A DNA stretch of 64,000 bases from an uncultured Alphaproteobacteria bacterium (GTDB lineage: Bacteria; Pseudomonadota; Alphaproteobacteria; UBA2966). Every line of letters starts with the position of its first letter. Position 1 is the first letter of the stretch. A model generated the notes under the pieces. The model was not told where the DNA came from and ran no database searches. It saw only the letters and a program-made list of their open reading frames with translations. The stretch is from the NCBI GenBank assembly GCA_958295725.1, contig OY282368.1, positions 2,068,001 through 2,132,000 on the forward strand, read 5' to 3'. This document shows, one piece after another, positions 33,797-44,500 of this stretch. Both the position numbers and the translations under genes were made by a program.

Positions 33797-34456
33797 GGTC
33801 TTCTCGATGCGGTAGCCGAGCGCTCCCAACTCCCTCGCCAGTTCGCTACGGTACATGGCGCCGACCAGCATCTTCGAGGCGTAGAGCTTCTCGTTCGCCA
33901 TCGTGCGCCACTTGCCGTCCTCGCCCCGGACCATGTTGGCGAGCACGGCATGGGTGTGGAGCTGCGGGTCGAGGTTGCGCGAGGTGTCGTGACGGAAGGT
34001 CGCGGCGACCATACCCTGGCCGCCGGCGCGGACCATGCGTCCGGTCTCCGGGTCCTTCATCCGGGTCTCGACGACGTTGGCCTCGATCCAGGCGAGGGTG
34101 CGCTTCACCGCCCGGTCGTGCGCGGCGACGACGCGCCCATCGCCGCCGATCAGGGCGGCGAGCGAGACCGACTTGGGAGCGGAAAAGGTGACGTCTCGTC
34201 CGGGCCGGTGATGGACGTTGCCGTCCTTGTCCTTGCGCCCGAGCCGGCGGCCTGTTCCGTCCGGGACCTCTCCCGCCAGCACATCCTTGAATATGTCCGC
34301 GTCGACGGAGCCTTCGAGGCCGAGCGCCTCGGCTCCCCTTCCGAACCAGGCGCTGCCTTCCTTGTGGGCGGGATCGTCCCTGGCGTAGTAGCCGTCGCGT
34401 TCGTAGTAGGTCACGCCCTGGGCGGGCGAGGCGACGGCGCCGATGGAGGCGACCAT
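33797..34456 (-). pseudogene. MobF-type relaxase, copy 2, N-terminal relaxase domain
   Basis: About 220 codons remain, from the ATG at 34456. It shows the TrwC/TraI relaxase motifs: GVTYYERDGYYARDDP with catalytic-type Tyr residues near the N-terminus, GRDVTFSAPKSVS, and the metal-binding three-histidine segment FRHDTSRNLDPQLHTHAVLANM. It would nick oriT and stay bound to the transferred strand. The gene stops at the IS630 insertion; its continuation lies at 31216-32573. The start is one base after the traD stop, so the two are co-transcribed. Confidence 0.85.
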
Positions 34457-34457
34457 C

Positions 34458-36584
34458 TCAGATACGGATCAGTCCGCTCGCCGGTTTCCCGTCGCCGGGG
34501 GCGGAGCCGTCCCGCGCGTCCGGCCGGTTCGCAACCGGGGAACCATCGCCGGCGTCCCCGCCGTTGCCTTCCGTGGAACGTTCTCCTCTCAGGCTCGGCC
34601 GGAAGGCCTCCGCGTTCTCTTCGCCCGCATCCGTCGTCGTCGGTAACGGGTCGATCTCCTCCGGCCAGCCTTCGTCGCCGCGGCTCATTGCCCCCGTTTC
34701 GAGATCCCGTTCCGCCGCCGTCGGATCGGGTCCCCACAAGTCGACCGCGGCCTCCGCGTCGGCCGCTTGTTCAATTGCATCCTTTGCCTCGTCCGGCCTC
34801 GCCGCCTCGGCTTTCCCGGACGCTGCCGCTTCCCCGGCGCCGGCTTCCCCTTCCGCCCTCGGCACGAACCGCTCGGCGACCTTGGGGCGTTTCGCGTATC
34901 GCAGCTTGATTCGCGCGACCGGCCATGCGCCGGGGAACTTGAGATAGCCGGCGAGGCTGTCGAGGCGGGCGATCTCGGCCGGCAGCACCAAGGGACGCAG
35001 GGCGCGCCTTGCGCCCAGCGTCACCCCGTCGCGCGGGGTCTCGGCGCCGTAGTTGACGCTCTCCGCCATCTCCTCGATCTCCGCCCGCCCCAGGCTCTCC
35101 GCCGACCACTCGGCGGTGTCGCGGTCCGGGGCGGCGAGCACCACGCGGGTGCCGCAGAGCCCGGAGACGGTCTCCGCCCCGTCGCGCCCGTAGAGGTCGC
35201 GCAGCGCCGAGAACACCTGCACCCCGAGCACGAAGCAGCCGCCGAACTGGCGGCTCTCGGCGAGACCGGGCCGCAGGCTCGGGACCTGGTGCAAGGTGGG
35301 CAACTCGTCGAGCACGATCCAGATGCGCCGCCCGTCGTCGCGCGGCAGCGACAGCAGCGCGTTGACGGCGATCTCGAGCCAGGTGGAGATCAGCCCGCGC
35401 AGGCTCGCGTGCTGGTCGCCGCGCGAGGTCAGGAACAGGAACCCGCCTCCATCGTCGTTCCCGATCCAGTCGCGGATGGAGAACGGAGGCCCTTCGTCGG
35501 GGAGCAGTTCGAGGGCGCCGATGTTGGCGGTGAGCATGGCGCGGACCGAGAGCGCGGTCTTGGGGTTGGCGGGATCGACGATGGACTGGGCGACGGTGCC
35601 CTCCATGGCCTGGGCGAGCGTATCGAGGCTGGTCTTGAGCAGATGCTCGACCAGGACCCGGTTGCGGGTCTCGCCCTGCTTCCAGAACACGGCGGCGCCG
35701 TGGGAGAACAGCTGGCGGGCGGCGGTGATCCAGAACGGGTCCACGGCGTCCTTCTGGCGGGGGATGAGGGCGGCGGCCATGGTGTCGAAGTCGCGCGCGT
35801 TGCGGGCTTCGAGGAAGGGCGACCAGCGCGGCGCGCGGGCGTCGAGGGGGTTGAGGAGGACGTCGCACCGGGGATCGAAGAAGGTCTCGGCGTAGCTTCC
35901 CATCTTGTCGTAGAGGACGCAGCGCTCGCCGCGTTGGCGGATCTGCTCGACGAGATCGGCGATGAGGACGGTCTTTCCGGAGCCGGTGGTGCCGGAGACG
36001 ATGGTGTGGCGGGTCTCGGTGCGGCCGGGCCAGGGGATGCCGGCGATGCGGTAGGGCGGTTCGGCGGGCCGTCGAAACGGTAGCGGAAGGCGTGGCGGCG
36101 CGACGCGGCGCCGGAGTTGCCGGGCGGAGACCAGTTCTCCGCCGCGCAGGCGCCGCCCGCGCTTGAGCCTGCCGCCCGCGTAGTGGAGCGCGACAAGGGC
36201 CGCGACGACGATGCCGGCGCCGATCCCCAATCCGAGCAGGGCCGCGTTCAGGAGATCGTCGAGGATGCGCTTGCGCAACGCGATCAGCGGCCGGTGGTTT
36301 GCGATGGCGCTCCAGGTCACGGTCTCGACGCGTCCGTCGGGGTGGCGCACGTCCTTGGGCCGGTGCGGGGGCATGCCGGCATCGATGAGCGTCTCGGCGA
36401 GCACCAGCATGCCGACGGCGTACCATTGGTGGGCGGTGGTGGTGCGCGCGGCCTTCCAGGCGGCGGCGCTGGCGGCGCCGATCAGGGCGGCTATGAGAAC
36501 CATGCCGACGAGCCGCCGCCAGGTGTGCAGGCCCCGCGCGGCGGCGCGGACCCCGCGCCCGGTATCGCCCCCGGCCCCGGTCAC
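34458..36584 (-). CDS. traD: TraD-type type IV coupling protein
   Basis: This 708-residue protein has two N-terminal membrane segments (about residues 26-45 and 110-135), then a VirD4/TraD ATPase. Walker A is GTTGSGKT near residue 205, Walker B is WIVLDELPTL, and there are VLAAPDRDTAEWSAESLG and an acidic, low-complexity C-terminal tail (residues about 590-708) like the F-type TraD tail that contacts relaxases. It connects relaxosome to secretion channel and pumps DNA across the inner membrane. The start overlaps the preceding small frame by ATGA, and the relaxase follows after one base. No other secretion genes are in the window. Confidence 0.87.
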   Translation of the reverse strand: MTGAGGDTGRGVRAAARGLHTWRRLVGMVLIAALIGAASAAAWKAARTTTAHQWYAVGMLVLAETLIDAGMPPHRPKDVRHPDGRVETVTWSAIANHRPLIALRKRILDDLLNAALLGLGIGAGIVVAALVALHYAGGRLKRGRRLRGGELVSARQLRRRVAPPRLPLPFRRPAEPPYRIAGIPWPGRTETRHTIVSGTTGSGKTVLIADLVEQIRQRGERCVLYDKMGSYAETFFDPRCDVLLNPLDARAPRWSPFLEARNARDFDTMAAALIPRQKDAVDPFWITAARQLFSHGAAVFWKQGETRNRVLVEHLLKTSLDTLAQAMEGTVAQSIVDPANPKTALSVRAMLTANIGALELLPDEGPPFSIRDWIGNDDGGGFLFLTSRGDQHASLRGLISTWLEIAVNALLSLPRDDGRRIWIVLDELPTLHQVPSLRPGLAESRQFGGCFVLGVQVFSALRDLYGRDGAETVSGLCGTRVVLAAPDRDTAEWSAESLGRAEIEEMAESVNYGAETPRDGVTLGARRALRPLVLPAEIARLDSLAGYLKFPGAWPVARIKLRYAKRPKVAERFVPRAEGEAGAGEAAASGKAEAARPDEAKDAIEQAADAEAAVDLWGPDPTAAERDLETGAMSRGDEGWPEEIDPLPTTTDAGEENAEAFRPSLRGERSTEGNGGDAGDGSPVANRPDARDGSAPGDGKPASGLIRI

Positions 36585-36868
36585 GGCGCGCCCGCTTCAA
36601 CGGCGCCGGTCTCGGGATCGCGTGCGCCGGCGGCGTTGGCGGCGTGGAGCCGAGGCAGCCAGATCCGGTCGAGCATGCCGACCGCGACGAGGAACACGAA
36701 GGAACCGGGGATCGGGCCGAACGGCATCAGGGGCGGGAGCAATATCGGCCCCCGGCAGGAACAGTCAGCCTTGGCGGGTGGCCAGGACGGTGCGCCAAGC
36801 GCCGAGGACCGGGGCGTGTTACGGATCATGGACAAGAACATGGAATGAACATATGGCTCCCACAACAC
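36581..36868 (-). CDS. Small membrane protein upstream of traD (uncertain)
   Basis: This 95-residue frame overlaps the traD start by ATGA. A hydrophobic, Pro-rich segment (PLMPFGPIPGSFVFLVAVGML) could span the membrane once. The start is uncertain and the first 35 residues look unlike coding sequence, so only the C-terminal half may be genuine or the gene may be truncated. Confidence 0.4.
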   Translation of the reverse strand: MLWEPYVHSMFLSMIRNTPRSSALGAPSWPPAKADCSCRGPILLPPLMPFGPIPGSFVFLVAVGMLDRIWLPRLHAANAAGARDPETGAVEAGAP

Positions 36869-36962
36869 GGTGAAAACGCGGGTTTCCTACGGAATCGCGA
36901 CGGACGCGCGCGGGCGTGCGACGGCGTGCGACCGGGCATGAGAAAAAGTTTCCGGCGCCGGC

Positions 36963-37700
36963 TTGCCCGGCGGGGCGCGGGAGCGCCGTTCGGCGATGCG
37001 CTCTCCCGAGACGCGCCGCCGCCTTGTCGATGCCGGCGAGACCCGCGCGGAACTCGACGACCGGATACGGCGGATATTCGGAGGAGCGACATTCGAGACG
37101 GTCGCTTTCCCGGGCGGGCCGTTCGATGTGCCGGACGAAGTGGGCGACGGACGGCCCAAGCCGATCGTGCTGGCCTATGACGGCGTTGCGATCGGCGCCA
37201 CGAGGGTCCCCGAGTCGATCGACCGCATCCATGCCCGCAAGGGTGCGGAAGGCTCGGCCTTGCGGGCCTTGCGCGACAATCTGGCGTTCGCGGTCGCGGA
37301 CGCGGGCCGCAAGGAGGAACTGCGGCGCAAGGCCGTTCGGCGTCTGGCCCCGCGGGCGTTGAAGAAGCCGAAGCGTCTCGTCGATCCCGCCGAGCATCGG
37401 CAGACCAGGATCCGCGAGCTGGAGGCCCGTTCCGAACAGGAACTCGCGATCACGATCCGGCAATGCTACCGGCACGTCTTCTACCCATCCCGCGATCGCG
37501 TCGGCGCGGGCAACGTCGATCTTGCCCATTCGGCGATCGACGTGCATTCGACGTCGGATCAGCCCGGCGCGGGCCAACGGCAGATCGTTCGGGCGCTGCG
37601 CGATCTGAGAAAGCTGCGGCTTCCCGCTCGATACGGGGTTGCGGCTTTCATGCAGACTGTCGGCGTACGCCCCCGAAGTCAATCGGCATTCATCTGCCGA
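36963..37700 (+). pseudogene. DUF499-type ATPase relic
   Basis: About 245 codons match my recollection of the C-terminal region of large DUF499 ATPases: ADAGRKEELRRKAVRRLA, LKKPKRLVDPAEHRQ, RELEARSEQELAITIRQCYRHVF, YPSRDRVGAGNVDLAHSAID and PGAGQRQIVRALRDLRKL. Full proteins are about 1,000 residues with a P-loop upstream that is absent here, and the sequence loses family character after 37640. DUF499 genes are known in defence-type operons with DUF1156 methylases, so this may be debris of such a system. Confidence 0.55.
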
Positions 37701-37751
37701 CGGCTCGGCAGGTCCGGCGCGGGCCGCCTTCGTATCAGGCTCGTAGAGTAG

Positions 37752-38335
37752 CGCTCCGTGAACCTGAACCCCGGCGGCGAACGGCAGCCGGCCCCGCACG
37801 ATCACGGTGTCGATGTCGTTGTCCGAACTCCCGAAGACCTTGCGCCGCGCCCCCGACCGTGCCTACCGGAGGCGACGGTGAGTGTCCGTTTGCAGGACTT
37901 CGGACATGCGAGGCCATCATGGCGTCGCCGATGCGCGTTTCGTGGGACTCTATCCGGCAGGGACATTGCCGGCCGGCGCCGGGGGCACGGGAGATGGCAG
38001 GGGATGCGCTCCTCGGTCGGCTATCCGCACGATGGACCCGTGGGGGGGAAGCCGGGACGGTCCCGGGGCGCGAGAAAGAGCTTAACGCGGGAACGACGCC
38101 ACCGGACAGTAGATGCAGATCCCGGCGTTTGCAGGCCTGGAGCCGTCATGCGGATCGGAATGACCGCGCACGCCGGCGTCGTCCGCTCCGCACCGAGCGC
38201 ACTGGCGATTCGCAAGAAGGACAGGCGCTCGCCGAGACGCCGCACGGCATGTTCTCCCGCAGAGCGGACGGCGCCGCCGCCCCATCGGTCTGTACGCGCG
38301 AAGGTACTCCCCCGCTTGTCCGTTCCATGATGCTG
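37752..38335. other. Accessory gap with no recognised gene
   Basis: These 584 bases are GC-rich and carry several long but mutually overlapping open frames on both strands, none with a motif I recognise. It probably consists of mobile-element debris between the DUF499 and IS21-like relics. Confidence 0.3.
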
Positions 38336-38339
38336 GCCG

Positions 38340-38455
38340 GTATCCCTACGGATTCCGAGCGAAGCGAGCGGTTTTCGAGGAGGCCGCGGCGGTTCTCGAC
38401 ATTGAGCTTGGCGAACCCAAAATCGTCGAGGACGAGGAGGTCGGTTCGTGGATGT
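38340..38455 (-). pseudogene. Possible IstB (IS21 helper ATPase) relic
   Basis: On the minus strand a short frame reads RTDLLVLDDFGFAKLNVENR followed by RGLLE, which resembles the Walker B region of IstB ATPases. Only about 38 codons are visible and the frame degenerates after them, so this is a weak call. Confidence 0.35.
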
Positions 38456-38528
38456 CTTCAACGCGCCGGGCGAGACGCCCGCGTCCGAAGGACGCGCCGG
38501 GGCCTTTCTGGTTGCGGCGTGGACGTGT

Positions 38529-41500
38529 CTACCACCTGATGCGCAGGTTGAGTCCGACGCCGTGGTCGGGGTCGGCGGCGCCTTCCTCGCGTTCGACCTC
38601 GAGGCCGACGGCGAGGTCCGGCCCCAACTCCAGGCGCGTTCCCAGGCGGTAGCGCCGGTCGCCGCCCTCCTCGTAGCCGAAGCCGCCGTAGGGCGTCGCC
38701 ACCCCGGCCCCGTCCCAGACCCCGAACCCGTACCCCAACTCCGCCTCCAGGCGCGCCGTGCCGGCATCGCCGCCCTCGTCCAGGGAGGACGCGCGCCCCG
38801 CCACGCCTCCGTCCCACAGGCGCCCGAGACCGCTCTCCGAAGCGCCCCAGCCCGGCGCGAGTTCGAACGACAGGCCCCGACCGCCCGGCCCCGGAGAGAG
38901 CCGCGCCGACCCCGACGCCCCCCATTCCTCCACGTCGCCCGCGTGCGCCGCCAGCGTCCGGCCCCGCGCTTCCACCGTCAGGCCCCGCGACGGCAACGCC
39001 CATTCGAGGCCGCCGCCCAACTCGACCCCCATGCCCGTCTCCCCGTCGCCGCCGTCCCAGCGACCGCCCACCTCCAGCGACGGCGTCAGGGTCCCGCCGC
39101 CCGACAGCGTGTAAACCCGGCTCCCTTCCACCGTCAGGCGCAGGCGCCGCGTGTCCACCGTCACCGCCGCGATCGCCTCCCCGTTGTCGTCCACCGAGTA
39201 CTGCGTCGCTTCCCCCGAGCCCTTCAGCGCCAGCGTCAGGCCGCCCGCCGACAGCACCGGAACCGAGACCCCCACCGCCGCGCCCAGGAACGCGCTGTCG
39301 CCCTTCTGGACCCCGAAACGCTCCACCACCTCCGCGTCCACGATCTCGATCTCGCCTTCGCCGTAACCCAGCGTCCCCCACAGACGCGAGCCGCCCGGCG
39401 CCGACCACCCCACATACGGATGCACTGCCGTCATCCGGCTCTCGTGAACGCCCGCGACCGCCGCATCCCCGCTCCGGTCCGTGTACTCGATCGAACCCTC
39501 GAACCACGTCGCCGCGAGACCGCCCCGAAGGCTCTCCCCCAGAGGCCCGTCGACGCCCACGTGCGCCGAGAACAGGTCGCCCGACCAGTCGAGCGCCTCC
39601 TTGTCCAGAGACAACGACCGCCGGCTCCCCCCGCCCCATACGACCGGGCCGCCGGAACCGGAACCGCCGCTCCCGACGCCGCCGCTCCCGTCGCCGTCAC
39701 CGTTGCCGCCGCCCGCGCCCAGCGCGACCGCGAACGTCCGGCCCTCCAGCGCCTTGCGCCACGACAGCCCCTCCTCGTCCCGCGTCCGCTCCTGCGCCTT
39801 CAGCGCCCCCGCCATCGTGTCCGCCATCCCGCCACCCGGTCCCGGACCCTCCAGACGGCCCGACACCGCCTCCACGACGCTCCCCCACGTCGCCCGCGAC
39901 AACTCCGGCAGGACCGACTCGTTGATCCTCTTCAACCGCGCCCGCGCCTCCGCCAGAGCCGGCTTCACCTCGATGGTGAACGCCAGCTCGTCCTCCTCCC
40001 CGTCGATGTCGGTCGCCTTCCAGACGTAGCCCCTTTCCGGGAACACCTCCGTCGGCGTCCCCGACAGCGTCCCCGTCGCATCGACGAAGGTCAGCCCCTG
40101 CGCCAGGACCAACGGCGTCGGACCCAACTCGTGGCGCGTCCTGTCGCCGCCCGTCGCCAGAGGCAGCGTCACCGGATCGATGGCCTCGTCCACCGTGAAC
40201 ACCATCGCCGTCCGGGTGAAGTCGCCCGCGAACTCCGGCTTCGTGTCCGCGTACCTCACATCGAACGGCGAGAACGCCATTACGTTGTCGGCGCAGACCC
40301 TCTCGCCGCCGGTCGCGGCCGGCGTCCCGGCCAGCCTCCAGGCGCTCCCGTCGTAACGCAGCAACAGCAACGTCCGGCCCTTTGCCGCGGCGCGCAGACC
40401 GCGTTCCACCGGCAGGCAGATACGCAGACCCGACGACGGCGCGGAGGAAACGTCGATGTCCACCACCGTCCGCGACCCTTCCGGACCCGGGTTGTAACGG
40501 TCGCTCTCCAGCGGCACGTTTTTCGCGACAGACGCCAACGTCATCGACATCGCCTCGGCCAGGTCCGACGGCAGGCCGATCTCCACGTTCCCCACGACGT
40601 TCTCGGGAACATCCTCCGCCACCGTCACCGTGACGGCCTGGCCGTTGACGGCGTAGTAGGACGTCGTCCCGCGCGCGCCGGTCACCGCGATTCTGGTATC
40701 GCCGTCGTCGTCCACCGCCACCGGCAAGTCGCCCGCCGTCCCGTCGTAGCCGCCGCCCGACGCGCCGTGCGTCAACGTCGCCGTGTCGGCGAAATCGTCG
40801 GCGTCCGCCACCGCCGTCACCGTCACCGTCTGCGCCGCCTCCCAGTTCGTCGCCGTGAACGTCAGGTTCGTGGGAAAGGCTCGCACATCCACGTTGTCGC
40901 TCGCGATCGAGACCGTCACCGTCCCGGTCGGCGACGAGGTCAGCGCCGCCGTGTACGGGGCCGAGCTCCCCGCCGTCACCGCCACCGTCTCCGCCGGGTC
41001 GAACGCGAACCCCTTCTCGTCGTCGTTCCTGATCGTCAGCGTCGCTTCGGTGACCGTGCCCGCACCCTGACTGTTCTCGGCCGTGCCCGAGACCGTCACC
41101 GTCTTGTCCGCCGCGTCCACGTCGTTGTCCACCGCCGTGATCGTCACCGTGCCGGTGCTCGAAATACTCCCCGCCGCGATCACGATCGCCGCGTCGCTCA
41201 GCGTGTAGTCGCCCGCCACCGCCGGGGACACCGGCGACGCCGTCACCGTGATCGTCGTCGCCGCGACCGACCGGCGCGAGAGCGTCGCCGTCACCGTCGC
41301 CACGCCCCCGTTCTCCGAAATCGACGACGGCGATACCGCCAGCGTCACCCCCGGCGCGTCGTCGCCGTCCTTCGTCGTCACCGACACGTCCTCGGCGAGA
41401 CCGTCGTAGTTGGAATCGCCCGAAGACGCGCGCAGCCGGACGTTCCAGGCCACGTCGCCGTCGTCCCAGTCGTCGTCCACGCCCGTCGCCGTCACCGTCC

Positions 41501-44500
41501 GCGCCGTGCTCCAGTCCGTCGCCGTGAAGGTCAGCGACGACGGCGACGCCGCGCCCTCGCTCGTATCCAGACTGGAGACCGTCACCGTCACCGCCGCCGA
41601 AGGCTGCGTCCGCAGCGCCACCGTGAACGTCGCCGTCCCGCCATCCTCCGTCGCCTGACCCGTGACTCCGTTCGTCGGGACGAGCGCCAGCCCGTACTCG
41701 TTGTCCGCGTTCACCGCATAGACCGTGACGTCGTCGAGGCCGTCGTAGTTGGTGTCCACCGTGCTCGTCGTGTTCACCGCCAGCGTGACGGTGTAGTCCT
41801 GGTCGCCGTCGGCGGGATTGGTGGGGGCGTCGTCCACGCCGGTCAGCGTCACCGTCTGCGCCGTGTTCCAGTTCGAGTCCGTGAATGTCAGCGACGACGG
41901 CGACACCATCCCTTCCCCCGTGTCCGAACTCGTCACGCCGAGCGCCACGTTCCCCGTCGGCTTGCTCGACAGCGCCACCGTGAACGCCGCCGTCCCGCGA
42001 TCCTCCGTCGTCCGCAGCCGCGACGTCGCCGACGGCGCCGGCGACACCGCGAACCCCGCCGTGTCGTCATCGGTAATGGTCAGCGACGCCCCGGTGACGG
42101 TCATCGTCTCCGAATTGGCGGCGGCCTGGCTGTTCGCGGCCGTGCCCGCCACCGTCACATCGCTGTCGGCGGCGTCCACGTCGTTGTCCACCGCGGTGAT
42201 CGTCGCCGTGTCCGCGCTCGTCGTCGAACCCGCCGCGATCGCGATCGTCGCCCCCGCCCCCGACGCCACCGAATAGGCGTTCGCCAACGGCGTCACCGTC
42301 ACCGTCGTCGCCGCGCTCGACGGGTGCGAGAGCGTCGCGCTCACCGTCGTCGATCCGCCCTCCAGGATCGACGACGACGCCACCGACAGCGTCACCCCCG
42401 GCGCCGCGTCGTCGTCCGCGATCGTCAGCGTCACGGCGGAGGGGTCCGTGACCCCCTGGGTGTTGGACGCCGAACCCGAGACCGTCACCGACTTGTCCGG
42501 CGCATCCGTCGTGTCGTTCACCGCCGTAATCGTCACCGTCCCCGCGCTCGCCGTCGAACCCGCCGCGATCGTCAACGTGTTCGCACTCGACAGCGTGAAG
42601 CCGCTCCCCGAAGCCGACACCGTCACCGTCGTCGCCGCGCTCGAGGCCAGGTTCAGACGCGCCGTCACCGTCGATACCCCACCGTTCTCCGAGATCGACG
42701 TGGACGACAGGACCAGCGTCGCCAGCGGCGGACCCTCGTCGTCGCGGATCGTCAGCGTCACGGCGGACGGGTTCGCCACGTTGTTGCCGCCCGCCGCCGT
42801 CCCCGAGACCGTCACCCGTATGTTCGGCTCGTCGTCGTTGTTGTTCACCGCCGTGATCGTCACCGTCCCCGCGCTCGCCGTCTGCCCGGCCGCGATGGTC
42901 AGCGTGTTCGCCGTGCTCAGCGTGAAGTCGGTCCCCGACCCCGGCGATGCCGACACCGTGAGCGTCACCGCCGCGCTCGACGCCCCCGACAGCGTCGCCG
43001 TCACCGTCGTCGCGTTGCCCGTCCCGCTCTCGTCGATCGTCGCCGGCGACAGGACCAGCGCCACCGTCGGCAGCGCCTCGTCGTCGGTGATGGTCAGCGT
43101 CACGCTCGACGGCGCCGACACCCCGTTACCCCCGGCCGCCGTCGCCGAGACCGTCACCGACTTGTTCGGCGCATCCGTCGTGTTGTTCACCGCCGTAATC
43201 GTCACCGTCCCCGCGCTCGCCGTCGAACCCGCCGCGATCGTCAACGTGTTCGCACTCGACAGCGTGAAATCCGTCCCCGACCCCGGCGATGCCGACACCG
43301 TGAGCGTCACCGCCGCACTCGACGGGCGGTTCAGCGTCGCCGTCACCGTCGATACGTTCGACGCCCCGCTCTCGTCGATCGACGACGCCGACAACGCCAG
43401 CGTCGCCTCCGGCAACGCCTCGTCGTCGGTGATGGTCAGCGTCACGCTCGACGGCGTCGACACCCCGTTACCCCCGGCCGCCGTCGCCGAGACCGTCACC
43501 GACTTGTCCGGCGCGTCGGTCGCATTGTCCGTCGCCGTAATCGTCACCGTCCCCGCGCTCGCCGTCGAACCCGCCGCGATCGTCAACGTGTTCGCACTCG
43601 ACAGCGTGAAATCCGTCCCCGACCCCGGCGATGCCGACACCGTGAGCGTCACCGCTTCGCTCGACGGGCGGTTCAGCGTCGCCGTCACCGTCGATACGTT
43701 CGACGCCCCGCTCTCGTCGATCGACGACGCCGACAACGCCAGCGTCGCCTCCGGCAACGCCTCGTCGTCGGTGATGGTCAGCGTCACGTCCGACGGCGCC
43801 GCCACCCCGTTACCCCCGGCCGCCGTCGCCGAGACCGTCACCGACTTGTTCGGCGCATCCGTCGTGTTGTCCGTCGCCGTAATCGTCACCGTCCCCGCGC
43901 TCGCCGTCGAACCCGCCGCGATGGTCAGCGTGTTCGCCGTGCTCAGCGTGAAGTCGGTCCCCGACCCCGGCGATGCCGACACCGTGAGCGTCACCGCTTC
44001 GCTCGACGGGCGGTTCAGCGTCGCCGTCACCGTCGATACGTTCGACGCCCCGCTCTCGTCGATCGACGACGCCGACAACGCCAGCGTCGCCTCCGGCAAC
44101 GCCTCGTCGTCGGTGATGGTCAGCGTCACGCTCGACGGCGCCGACACCCCGTTACCCCCGGCCGCCGTCGCCGAGACCGTCACCGACTTGTCCGGCGCAT
44201 CCGTCGTGTCGTTCACCGCCGTAATCGTCACCGTCCCCGCGCTCGCCGTCGAACCCGCCGCGATCGTCAACGTGTTCGCACTCGACAGCGTGAAATCCGT
44301 CCCCGACCCCGGCGATGCCGACACCGTGAGCGTCACCGCTTCGCTCGACGGGCGGTTCAGCGTCGCCGTCACCGTCGATACGTTCGACGCCCCGCTCTCG
44401 TCGATCGACGACGCCGACAACGCCAGCGTCGCCTCCGGCAACGCCTCGTCGTCGGTGATGGTCAGCGTCACGCTCGACGGCGCCGACACCCCGTTACCCC

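Noticed and set aside
36819-37805. Minus-strand frame of 328 codons opposite the DUF499 relic
   Set aside because: The plus strand matches a known family pattern; the minus frame shows no motif.
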